Positions 55,401-64,000 of a stretch of DNA of 64,000 nt are shown here, piece by piece. The DNA is from Atriophallophorus winterbourni. Taxonomy: Eukaryota > Platyhelminthes > Trematoda > Plagiorchiida > Microphallidae. Position 1 is the stretch's first letter. Every line of letters starts with the position of its first letter. The notes under the pieces were generated by a model that made no database searches, was not told the origin of the DNA, and saw nothing but the letters and a program-made list of their open reading frames with translations. The stretch lies in contig JACCGJ010003248.1 of NCBI GenBank assembly GCA_013407085.1, forward strand, positions 62,001 through 126,000, in the 5' to 3' direction. Made by a program: the position numbers and the translations under genes.

Positions 55401-57263
55401 AAAATGTCGTAAGTGCAACTGTACCTTGTCCATCGGGTGAAATAATATTAACACTGCCGCTCTGTTTGAACGGTACCAGATATAATGCAAAGAAATTTGA
55501 GTGCAATCGGTTAGAGCAGTTTTGGGTAACGTTTAGGGTACCAGATATAATCCTCAGCTTCATTGGAATCAGTGGCCTGCTTAAGAATTCCAAGTGCGCT
55601 GCTAACCGAGGTGATTGTTTCTCACGGAAAACGTTTGCGAAGCAATGTGAAATACGGCAATCGATTATCAGATTATACGCATGGGCCAACATTAATTTTT
55701 AAAACCTAAACTACATTTGAAACATTTGTGAGATGGTACGTAACGTTGAATATTGACGCCACTGATAGGTAACATTAATGTAGCATGCTATATTCCATTA
55801 AATGACCATTTAATGAACCTATCTATACTGAAAAACTTAGAGTTGAACCAAAATACATATTGTGCCTGAAACCTTTATTGTTGATTGCAACGTTTGTCGT
55901 GTGAATCCACCCGCACTCTGCAGCAGATATGAACTTTGCCCATCATTCCTTCACTGTTTCAAACTGTTCTGAATCGAATCGTTATTTTCCTACCGGATAA
56001 CTACAAGCAACCAGTAATCCTTTATTGGGCGTGATGGGAAAACAGCAGATGGTGTTAATTCACCAAATTTACACGTCCCAATCGCGTGCACATGTTCATT
56101 GCAAACTGTTTTTCAAGGTGCCAATCTTAGTTAACAAAAGTTTCAAACAGTCCAAAAACTTTCCGCTTTATAGTGATAAATTATGATACCATCTTTAAGA
56201 CAATGAATAATTCCTTACCTACGCTGCCGAATGATGCATTCATGGTACCCGTCTTACTCATGAGACCAGAATTGAAAAATATAGCGGTTCCTCGGTACAA
56301 TGAAATGTGCAAACAGCCTTTGCTTTCTACACACTCAACCTGTTAGTTATCGGTGTATGCGTAAGCCCATTGGAAACGATATTGTATTTTCTAAAGTTAA
56401 TTCCACTGAGCTCTCGAGAGTGGCTGTTTCGCATGCGGATGATCTGATGCTGATACGTTTGTTCAGCATCAACTGATTGAGATTACTATATTGAATATGT
56501 GCAATAGATGAGCAAAATATTGAAATGCAGTCTTTTAATCATGTGAACCTTAGAAAACTATAAATCAAGCAGCGAACATTTATCCACCATCTGCACTGCT
56601 TGTCATTCCTGCTCACTTCGAAATCTGTTATGGTAAAATAACTTATTTTATCTTGGAGTATAAATGTTGATTGTATTATTTAAATACTAAATAACAATAC
56701 ATTTATCCCGGGAATAAAGACGGTTTTGACATAATTGAGGTGTTCCATGATAATTGCGTCAGGGTCGGAAGTAATGCTGACGAATAATACACGAGAACGA
56801 ACATTTAGACTGTAAACTGAGCAATATTGTAGTCTCCCTAATCAAAGTAATGGGGGAGCACTGGTGGTTGTCGTGACTCATTTTGAAACGGAATCAATCT
56901 ATGAGTATTATATTATTCTTGAAGCGCAGATCAAAGTCACATGTAAATCGCGACTTACCCGAAAATTAAACTGTGCTTGCAATGTGTTAAGTGGACGGAA
57001 CCGTGGGACAGTCTGTTTCACAGGAAATGCTTTCAACCTGATCAGTGATCAAGTCAAACAACCATTTCTCTCAAACAATCGATATACGCAAGGTCGAAAT
57101 TCATACCTTGGAAAATATAACCGTGGATGAGAAACGCCTCATTAAAGCAACCTTGCGCCATAACAAACCAAACTGGTTTAGTGGGTCACTATTACGACTC
57201 GGACTAATGATTTTCGGGCATTTTCTGATTAAGAAAAATAACAACCTGAGGCCGCACCGTTGA
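40232..57263 (+). CDS. Gene B: uncharacterised 712-residue protein, 8 exons, C-terminal hydrophobic segment
   Basis: Predicted exons: 40232-40477 (ATG at 40238), 43672-43787, 45926-46483, 48012-48522, 49621-49871, 54629-54820, 55558-55610, 57046-57263. All junctions are GT-AG and phase-matched, giving exactly 712 codons. I do not recognise the family. The protein is rich in Ser, Asn, Gln and Pro over most of its length (probably disordered), with short conserved-looking blocks (INFELWRESAKINDPNQYLP; DISSVDIGWVGPI). Near the end WFSGSLLRLGLMIFGHFLI is a possible single membrane segment followed by basic residues, so a tail-anchored location is possible but unproven. LINE remains lie in introns 1 and 2. 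Confidence 0.65.
41960..43270 (+). mobile_element. CR1-like LINE reverse transcriptase remnant in gene B intron 1
   Basis: NVTSGFPQGSVFGPILFLLN and MAHFADDIKIRKQ (42345-42485), then MNPTIEYMITFWAPWLRKDI and YQERIAMLGLTDFTQ (42819-42990), with decayed flanks. Between them (42740-42830) sits an extra LINE 3' end (GTTATTGTTAAGCT…CTTTGAATCACTTTGAATCC), apparently a second, nested insertion. Confidence 0.8.
43672..43787 (+). CDS. Gene B exon 2
   Basis: From ccaaacgtcgccag to CCCAG|gttagt: 38 codons plus two bases. It contains PPKNEEFEGETAFEALRSTS and HSKFSTYFAMENANYP. The frame is open only in this phase. Confidence 0.65.
43960..44180 (+). mobile_element. LINE 3' UTR fragment
   Basis: GATTCTTGAACTGCTCAGTA, GCAACCAAATCCCGTTTTTG and GTAAAGCTATATGCTTTTTG match, in order, the reverse complement of 33745-33870, the 3' UTR of the LINE at 33718-35043. 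It is a severely 5'-truncated insertion in gene B intron 2. Confidence 0.75.
44181..45925 (+). other. Gene B intron 2 remainder, nothing recognised
   Basis: AT-rich, no repeat or exon identified. Confidence 0.4.
45926..46483 (+). CDS. Gene B exon 3
   Basis: 186 codons after tttgcatttgcaacag, ending GAAAG|gtaacg. It starts with NVNHVPKSINFELWRESAK, then becomes rich in Arg/Ser/Pro (VQLSRRPPRPTN, LSRRPRTPTLGRAALFVRAS). The RRPPRP and RRPRTP repeats may be protein-docking motifs; this is inference. Confidence 0.75.
46484..48011 (+). other. Gene B intron 3, nothing recognised except a weak tRNA-like stretch
   Basis: At 47675-47750 TGGCAGTATGG and GGGTTACGAGTCC resemble pol III A and B boxes, but the second has an extra base and no cloverleaf could be drawn. 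Confidence 0.3.
48012..48522 (+). CDS. Gene B exon 4
   Basis: After attccttgcag one base completes a split Ser codon; 170 codons follow, ending GTT|gtgagt. It contains SDILRRPSSNICHAYDTVHF, EDDPPTVLPSL and LKARNSKLPVPCKIHRDDNQ. No known domain. Confidence 0.72.
49621..49871 (+). CDS. Gene B exon 5
   Basis: The acceptor is cttttccgtgacag and the donor TTTTG|gtgagt. 83 codons plus two bases: NPSPRLEQQARLSNADAVP, SYTQWCIPVGREVASF, LTSELNLSQIPIGSF. The minus-strand frame over the same bases (49559-49900) is its shadow. Confidence 0.72.
49872..52818 (+). other. Gene B intron 5, first part, nothing recognised
   Basis: 3 kb of AT-rich intron without identifiable repeats. Confidence 0.4.
52819..53105 (+). 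repeat. Family B 3'-side fragments, two copies
   Basis: AAGCCACTGCTGGACAAGGC (52831) and AAGCCACTGTTGGATAAGGC (53026), each followed by GACCAACCTGTTC-like sequence. They lack the hammerhead part of the unit. Confidence 0.65.
54629..54820 (+). CDS. Gene B exon 6
   Basis: After ctaacccactcaag one G completes TGG (Trp) with the previous exon. A basic region (ARWRLGLAGKYRVMLRQRKF) is followed by ISSVDIGWVGPI, ending AC|gtgagt. An earlier acceptor at 54589 would run into a stop in the required phase. Confidence 0.65.
55185..55290 (+). repeat. Family C decayed fragment
   Basis: CCTCCACTGATGACATTAAA followed by GAACCGTTTGTGTCGTG keeps the outline of the family C hammerhead, but the core is broken. 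Confidence 0.45.
55295..55545. repeat. Family F short repeats, copies 3 and 4
   Basis: AGCAATCGGTTAGAGCAG at 55318 and TGCAATCGGTTAGAGCAGTT at 55502, the second followed by TTGGGTAACGTTT as at 15820. Confidence 0.6.
55558..55610 (+). CDS. Gene B exon 7 (53-nt exon)
   Basis: It lies between tataatcctcag and CCGAG|gtgatt and encodes FIGISGLLKNSKCAANR. It is the only segment found that links exon 6 (two bases left over) with exon 8 (which needs one base). It sits directly after a family F repeat, which lowers confidence. Confidence 0.45.
57046..57263 (+). CDS. Gene B exon 8 (terminal exon)
   Basis: After tttcaacctgatcag the frame IKSNNHFSQTIDIRKVEIHT … ENITVDEKRLIKATLRHNKP and WFSGSLLRLGLMIFGHFLIK runs to TGA at 57261. 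An in-frame stop just upstream (57039) rules out an earlier start to the exon. A weak ATTAAA lies about 390 bp downstream. Confidence 0.6.
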
Positions 57264-57681
57264 TTCAAGGAATCATTAGCGACTAATGTTACAGGCAGTC
57301 GTGAACTGTTGGAAGTGATCACATCACATCGACCAATTCAACTAATAATCGCAGAGAATTTTCGATCAATGCGAGCAGGAGCGACTGACCAATCGTTTTT
57401 GATTTGCTCCGTCCTTTTTGATCCCCCTTGTTGGCAAATTTGTTTAGCGAAGTAGTCTGATTTTCGACATCTACTAATACAATCTAGCGAGTGAGCGGAT
57501 GGAAAATTTTGTGGTTAAACTGTTATCCTGTTCGAAAAATTCACGGACATAGGACTTTGACAAATAGGCCATTTTCTCAAGGCCACTAAATTAAAATAGT
57601 CTCTGTGAAAACATGTGTAACCTACAATATTCCCACATACGACTTGAGTGATTAAATAATATTTCGGTTAACATTAACCTG

Positions 57682-58620
57682 TCAAAGCAATGACGAAATA
57701 GCATGTGAATGTAATACGCTACTTGTAACTCCCACTGTGCCTGATAGCGACCCATCTACTCTGATCCTGACAACTCTACCGGACAATAATCTGCCACTCA
57801 CCCAGAGTTGCTCCAATTTTTGTAGCAGTATGTTGTGGTTTACACGGTCAATGGCTTTAGTAATATCCAAGTAACAAGCATGGATTGGGTATCCATTATC
57901 CACGGTTCGAGTCCAGTTATTAAGACTAATGCGTAGATTGGTGAAAGTGGAGTATCTTATCATGAAGCCGTGTTGTGCGATAGAGAGAAGCTTATTATGA
58001 TCTAAATGTTTCATGAGTTTATCCGTTATAACTCGTTAGGGAATTTTTTGAGACCACTAGCAACAATTTGATTGGTCTGTAGTTAGACACATCGGATCGG
58101 TTCTCGCCTTTGTATTTCGGAGTGCTTAGTCTACTTGTCCAGTCAGTAGGAACCTTGCTGCAACTCAGTGACTGTTTGAAAATATCAAAGGGTGGCGTGA
58201 AGATAGATTTCGTACATTGTTTGATAAGGAATGGTGTTATTTCATCAGCTCATTGCAATGTTTTTGTATTAAACACCAGTAGCCTCACCAAACAATAAAG
58301 GTTCAAAGCAACATCCTGTATTTTGTTAATTGGCAACCTGAATGGAGGCATAAGCGCTCGTTTGGGTAAAACACTATGGAGTAAAATTGAGCTAGTTCGT
58401 TGGCGGCTTCGAGAGCGGCGTGAGTTTGTTCAGTTCAAAGTTATTAATGCGGAAACGCGTGGCATTTCCCAAGGCATTTTGTTCACTATCTGTAAGATCA
58501 GCTTCGGGTTAATTTACATTTTCTCCATCAGATTCAATTTACACTGTTCTCTACCCTTCTGGGCAAATTTAGAAATTTATTCCTATGCAAAAAGGAAGGA
58601 TTCCCAAGATCTAGGCATTG
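57682..58620 (-). mobile_element. CR1-like LINE reverse transcriptase remnant
   Basis: Minus-strand LLSIAQHGFMIRYSTFTNLR, HACYLDITKAIDRVNHNILL and GVTSSVL are RT palm motifs. Upstream (58015-58620) matches the RT N-terminal part and linker in broken frames. It lies about 420 bp downstream of gene B, opposite strand. Confidence 0.8.
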
Positions 58621-59149
58621 CCTGAAGTACGTGGTTTTTCCACGCGCAATTTCTCATCTTTATCTATTTCTGTGTTCGATTCCTGATCGCGAATTTGAAT
58701 CACTTTCTCGGATTTTTGGACCGTATCTCGAGAATGCAGTTTGGTTTATTTGCAGCAAAGCAAACAACGAAAAAGTTGTCATTTATATGCGCATCACTAC
58801 TTGATGCATACAAATTCACCACATGAATCTATTTCTGAACGCCATCGATGCAAAAAATAAACTTTTCATCCAATGGCATTGAAGCTCCTTTTACATGGTT
58901 GAAAAACGCATTGATATCCCCCACTTGAAGCGGTGAAATTCCACCACATTAGCATAGCAGTGCATGTCCACCGGGTAATAAGAACAACATAACCTTGAAA
59001 CATTCTGGACGTTTTGACGCTTGATTTGAATTAAACCTGCGAACAAAATGTTCGCCTTTAACAAATCTATTTATTTTGGTCTCATAACACAATCTTCACT
59101 TGGCATCCGCATGTTGTTTCAAGGCTCACTTAACATATTCCCACTTGTT

Positions 59150-59420
59150 GACCTCCTCCGGTCGATGTCGACCATGGATGTACGTCACAATCGCATGATG
59201 TTTTCATGTTTTACAGCTTTTTGAATGACTAAGCAGTCCGACTCGGGAGGAACAATCTCTCCCGCAGCGCTTGCAATGATAGTCAGAACTCTGTTGTAGG
59301 GCGTAAGTTACACGCCGGCGGCGTGATCTGCGTTCAGCAGCCAAGAGCTGTATCTGCTCCTCCCCAGCTTGCAGACGAAGTGAGCGGTCATGGGCAAGTT
59401 CTTCCCAGCTCGCGGGGTCA
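59150..59420 (+). repeat. Family G dispersed repeat, copy 3 (longest)
   Basis: GGTCGATGTCGACCATGGAT, CACGCCGGCGGCGTGATCTG and AAGAGCTGTATCTGCTCCTC. Its first part matches 19265-19400 and its second part matches 38480-38600 reversed. Confidence 0.65.
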
Positions 59421-59680
59421 ATGCCACTATCTCCACTTGATCAGAACGTAAAGCACATGTTATAAAGAGTAGAGTGTAAGTACAGGGAATGTTAGCAATT
59501 GCAAAGTATTTATCCTTATATGCTTTTGATTTTCTACGTGGATTTCAAGTCAGCAAATCCAGATTGTCAATTGTATTAAAAATTTATGAAATGCATTGGA
59601 CTTTTTTGAGAATTATATCAGCAATAAAATGCTTCCTCAAATCTTTGAGTTGTGTTATCTTCAAAACAAGATTTTATTAG

Positions 59681-59720
59681 AAAGATTCATTTGCATGCTT
59701 TTCCGTCACACACACCCCAC
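59681..59720 (-). mobile_element. Family B mini-insertion starting at the ribozyme cleavage site
   Basis: 40 bp of family B sequence, flanked by AAGATTTTATTAG (59668-59680) and AAGACTTTATTAG (59721-59733), 12 of 13 identical. On the minus strand it begins with GTGGGG, the first bases after the predicted GTC cleavage point, and ends in CAAATGAATCTTT, near the same 3' end as the array at 3906. Confidence 0.75.
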
Positions 59721-59733
59721 AAGACTTTATTAG

Positions 59734-62650
59734 CTTCCTGAAAATAGAAAATAAAGCGAAACTATTGCTTTCTACTAAGGCCATACTCACTGTTATGCCA
59801 GAATTAATCATAATTGAGTAGACTTGCTATTTATAAACCGTTATTAGAAGTAACATAACTTAGTGCACTTCAAACCACCGTGAATTTCTTTTATTTTTTT
59901 ATTTATTTTAATTTAATTGAATTAGTGGAACTAGCGAAAAATCAAGTCGTTTTTATATGATATACATCAACTCGATATTTCTGATGCAACAGCTGCGATA
60001 CACCTGTTTTCTCCAGACCAAGTTCATTGTGATGTATGCACTAGATTACGTGCATTCAGATCAATAAATTAGTTAAAATCAATAACGCTTGATACTTTTG
60101 CGAAACAAAGACACGTCAAAATGATTGCGATAGGATGTGATCTTATGGTTGGTCTACGTTTGCGTTTGGTGCACATCAAGATTCCAGTCAGCGTGCATGT
60201 ATGTTTCAATCTCGAACTTCAGTAATTGTTGGTTCTTTTTAAAACCGGTAAATAGCCGGTGTTAATTTCGTGGGCTAAACGAAGATCCCGGCAACATCAT
60301 ACAAACGCCACAGGACTACGGGGTAAAGGGTATCTTGGTAAACACATCGCGGCAGAGATTTTTACTCCCTAATTGGACTTGATAGTCACGTGAGACTGTG
60401 GAAAACTTGGCTTTCAATAAGAGAGGTGCTTGACTTTTATAGTGGATCTATTTCATACATTAATGTATGAAATTTCTTGTTTTAATTAGATTACATGGTG
60501 GTAGTGTTAACATCACAAATTGAATAGTGAGTAACTGAAAATTTACTAGGACCAAAGTGGTAGGTTCTTTTTGTTTGCAGGAATATTAGTCCACATGCAT
60601 TTTAACCAAACAATATTCTAGTTTATTTCGTTTGCAAAGCACTTGCGAGCCATTTAGATGCACTTTTTACCGGCGGTTTCCCATCTATTCGTTCGGTTCG
60701 ATAGCTGACCTAACATTCGTGTCACTAAGGATTCGAGAAAGACTTGAGACTACCCGTGGACTGTTGATCTTGATTCAAACGTGAATATAATCCCACTAAA
60801 ATACCCGTATTGAATAACCACAGTGGACTCCGAACAACGTAGTTTAATGGGTTCTACTTTCCGATGTCATTACAATTGTCCAAACATAAATCTATGCTCT
60901 TGAACAACTTGCAAACTTTTATTTAGTAACTTGCGTGTCCTACTAAACGTCATAAATAGACAGGTTGACGTTTTGTTCTTTCCACGACACGATGTCTTGA
61001 GCAAAACGTCTTTTTGGTCTTTGAGGGAAACAAATTCACCGGTGTGATCGAACTCTTCGCTTTCTTCCTGTGTTTCATATTCATATTAGCATTATCTTGA
61101 TAGAACCAGCATACCTTGCTTTCAATGTTTGTGTGCCAACTAAAATCTGTAAGAATGCGTTTGATTCAGACCACACGGAATGTTAAAAGCATTTTGAATG
61201 GGTTACATTTTGTTTAAACATGTTCTGTATCAATGTATGTTTCAATGTGTGTTCAGGTCTTGGCTTGTTGAGCAAATACGACTAAAGCTCTCAACTAACA
61301 TTCACATCTGACACTGAACGCGAGAATGGTCTCATCACTCATCAGGTTACTCATGATTCGAGGTTACTATGTTTGTCATTCTGAACCACACTTGATGTCC
61401 TAGATTTTATCAAATTGGGTTAAGTTTTGATGTCTCGTTAGAAGTATGTCTAGTCGGAGAACAACTTTCAGCCTGCAAAACCGTCTAATGTGATGAATTG
61501 CTTGAAATTGGACTCAATACACTGGTTAACGCACACGATTAAGTGTTATTCAATGAATCAACCATAATTTTGTTCGCAATTGTAATCAGCCCACTTATAC
61601 TCCCGTATGTCCAGTGGGCATCTTGTGAATTCCCTTTATCGTATATCGTATTGTCTGTTCGATTTAGTTGTGTAGATGTGTGTCGATCAATCTCAAATTT
61701 ACTTAACAATATTTATCAGCAACGAATCCAAAAAATAATTCTTCTTTCGTGGACAGGCGAGGTTCATCTCGCGAAGCGCTCAAACTCGTCGACAGCAAGA
61801 TTCCTAGAAATACGAGCCTCGGTCATCTTAGTTGACCAACCATCGTGCCTATTATTTCGACATTATCCCAGTTAATAACTGTTAAATTATGGTGTATAAT
61901 ATTATTACTTGCACTCATTGTTTGAAAGATTTGCTAAGATATTTTACATACTTACCTGACACTTGGCTTAGTTGTAGCGACGCCTTACTTTCTGAATGTA
62001 TCTTGTAAATTATCACACAAATAATTATCGTGATATCTACGCATTAACCTAATGTAATGCGGGAGGTGTCTATTCGGATTGTTGTCAAAATGTATCAAAA
62101 TTTTGTAAAATCAAATGCAGTTATTAGAGGAAAGGAGCCGTTTCATAGTAATTCATAAAGCTTCCTTAAAACATTTGTAAGTATCGACTGGACTCACAGG
62201 TAGCTGAACCACGTTGAAATTGGACCCTCTGGCGTGTCGGAACTCGCTGATGTCTCAAACAAGCTTGTGTCTCTCAGCTCACGCTGTTTGCAGATTGTTA
62301 TTAGGACCAAGATTATTTTCTAATTTTGATAATTTCAAACGCGTGTGAGCATCAGAATGAGGCATTGTTTGAGAGTCCGTAGAATATAATTTGTTGACGA
62401 AACATCAATCACTGACAATTTATAAGATCTACAATTGCCAAAATAATGGAGTTAATTAAGCAAATATAGGCACTGCAGTATATTGGACAAAACGTCGCGG
62501 ATAATTTCTCAGTTCACACTGAAATGAACAAACACGTTGGCTGAACGTTTTACCTGGTTCCGTCTGAACGCGACAAACTCACTCTGGAGACAAAAAGAAT
62601 CTTCTGAAATTCCTGCACAGGAAAGCAATAGTGCCTGTTAAAGAGACTCG
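59734..62650. other. Intergenic stretch, nothing recognised
   Basis: AT-rich. The frame at 61543-61875 has hydrophobic character but no splice context or family match. Confidence 0.45.
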
Positions 62651-62689
62651 ACCCACAAGCTCAAACCACGACCGCAGGGTAAAAACCTT

Positions 62690-62852
62690 GAGGACATCTT
62701 ATTCATTTGTATGCTTTTCCGTCACACACACACACACCACGACCGGTTTCGTGCTGTTTGCACTCATCAGGCAGGGACAGTAAGATCGGGATCCGCATGC
62801 GCTTGAAACACTGGAGGAATGGTAAACAAGGAGCGCTTGTATGCCACTGTTA
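62690..62852 (-). repeat. Family B repeat, single copy
   Basis: ATTCATTTGTATGCTTTTCC to GCGCTTGTATGCCACTGTT, about 160 bp of the 233-bp unit, including the hammerhead motif and a CA-expanded stretch. Confidence 0.8.
62735..62776 (-). ncRNA. Hammerhead ribozyme motif, family B solo copy
   Basis: Minus strand: CCCTGC, CTGATGA, GTGC/GCAC, GAAA, CCGGTC, GTGGTG. Core and stem II are intact and stem I has four pairs next to the core. Confidence 0.6.
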
Positions 62853-63769
62853 CGAAGACTGTCGGGCTCGAATAACCAAGATGCGTATTCCACTGGGAAC
62901 TACCATCATTAGATTACAGAAACAACAAAAAGGGTGCTAATGGACTTTTAGCAAAATATTGTACCAATTATTCTTCACTCTTTTGTTTTCGACATTGTTT
63001 TATTTAGAACGCCATTTTGATTCAACAAACCAAAAAAGAATTTATGATTTCTAAGTATTTTGAGGTTGTGATACATTAATACAACCGGCATTGACCTTAT
63101 AACCATTCAAAGTTTCGTTACAGTATATTTTTTCTGAAATGGTAAAACGTGCCATGAATTTTCGATCAACAAAGTTATATCCAGTATTTTTTATTATGGG
63201 GAAAACGATTGCTTACCTTATTTAGTTCGAGAGAGATAAGCGTGACACGAGAACTTGTTGTACTTTGAATGATAAATGATGTTAATACAACAGAGGTTCT
63301 CTTAATATGACAGTCTCCAAACGAGATAAACAAATATAATAAATCCACTAAATGAGGTTATATAAATCACAGTGAACACCTTCGAATTGAGTCGATACTA
63401 AAATGCATGTGTGCTTCATAAAAAAGCTCGTTTTATTAGCATATCCTAACACCGAAAATTAGCGGATCATTTACACTATTCTATGGTAATTTCGGAGCTA
63501 AACGCTATTTTCTGCCATAATTTATTGACTGTTGAATTTTGGAGTAATCATTTGATTTTATTGTAACAATTCCAGGGTCAAACTATCCCAAACGTTTGTG
63601 AATAATAATCTCCGATTATTTAACGTCATGTTTGCTCTCGCTTCACTGAGTCTGTCAACCATCAGCGGAAAATGTGAGCAATCGGTGGGACTAAGCAAAT
63701 TTTTATTCAATGAAGCGTAAAATTCGACGCATATACACAATGTATCGAATTCAATTGCAATCTAGTTGT
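62853..63769. other. Intergenic stretch, nothing certain
   Basis: A frame after an acceptor-like caattccag (63576-63717, VKLSQTFVNNNLRLFNVMF…) ends in TAA, but no partner exon was found. Confidence 0.35.
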
Positions 63770-64000
63770 ATGGTATGAAAGCACAAGCCTGATCCAGGAA
63801 AAGTGCCGTACAGTCAGTGACCGCACGTGGTCTGAGATATTGTCAGGTTGCCAAGGCCTAGACAGATATGAGAAGGAAAATAGAAATGTTAGTGAGAGAC
63901 TTCAGCCTGGTTCAGCATGTAGCTCACCACCGGTGGCCAATCAATTTAGCACGGTGTTAGCCGTACAGCACAGAATTACTGTCGATTGCACATCCGTGCA
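63770..64000 (+). repeat. Family A SINE-like repeat, copy 9, reaches window edge
   Basis: GTATGAAAGCACAAGCCTGA through ATTGCACATCCGTGCA; probably almost complete, with the right flank outside the window. Confidence 0.85.

Noticed and set aside
55337..55702. 121-codon frame as a single gene
   Set aside because: Most of it is family F repeat; only the 53-nt part that links gene B exons is retained as a candidate exon.
61543..61875. 110-codon hydrophobic frame
   Set aside because: No splice context, no recognisable family, and AT-rich base composition like the surrounding non-coding DNA.
63576..63717. Open segment after an acceptor-like site, ending in TAA
   Set aside because: No upstream exon with a matching phase was found, and gene B already ends at 57263.

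Overview
Eukaryotic nuclear DNA, most likely from a parasitic flatworm (probably a trematode). Nothing is bacterial: coding sequence is split by GT-AG introns of 43 bp to several kb, and the rest is dense in non-LTR retrotransposon remains and short dispersed repeats. The flatworm assignment is an inference from three features: one tiny 43-bp intron among multi-kb introns, CR1-like and RTE-like LINE fragments, and many short repeats carrying hammerhead-ribozyme motifs, which recall the ribozyme-bearing satellite of schistosomes. No species is claimed.

Two spliced genes can be rebuilt on the + strand. Gene A (124..22957, 13 exons, 5' end outside the window) encodes a Ras-family guanine nucleotide exchange factor: a serine/acid-rich N-terminal part, a RasGEF N-terminal domain, a linker and a complete CDC25-type catalytic domain, ending in a stop codon. 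Gene B (40232..57263, 8 exons, 712 codons) has an ATG preceded by an in-frame stop and a C-terminal hydrophobic segment. I do not recognise its family. All exon junctions of both models agree in phase.

The remainder is repeats. Family A is a SINE-like element of about 254 bp with at least nine copies. Family B is a 233-bp unit and family C a dispersed unit of unknown full length; both carry hammerhead-like cores, and a third, unrelated hammerhead stands alone at 33408..33450. Families D to G are lower-copy repeats. CR1-like LINE remains lie at 25300..28690, 33718..35043, 36003..37385, 41960..43270, 43960..44180 and 57682..58620; RTE-like pieces lie at 22205..22335 and 23775..24290. Gene A introns hold most of families A to E.

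The most interesting signal is the hammerhead system. Three sequence-unrelated repeat contexts share the same architecture: a 6-bp stem I with family-specific paired sequences, CUGAUGA, a short stem II, GAAA, and a self-complementary ACCGGU in place of a closed stem III. One family B array of about 2.85 units is flanked by an 11-bp direct repeat, as if inserted as a multimer. One 40-bp family B copy begins exactly at the predicted ribozyme cleavage site and is flanked by a 13-bp near-perfect direct repeat. Together these suggest mobile RNAs whose ends are set by self-cleavage.
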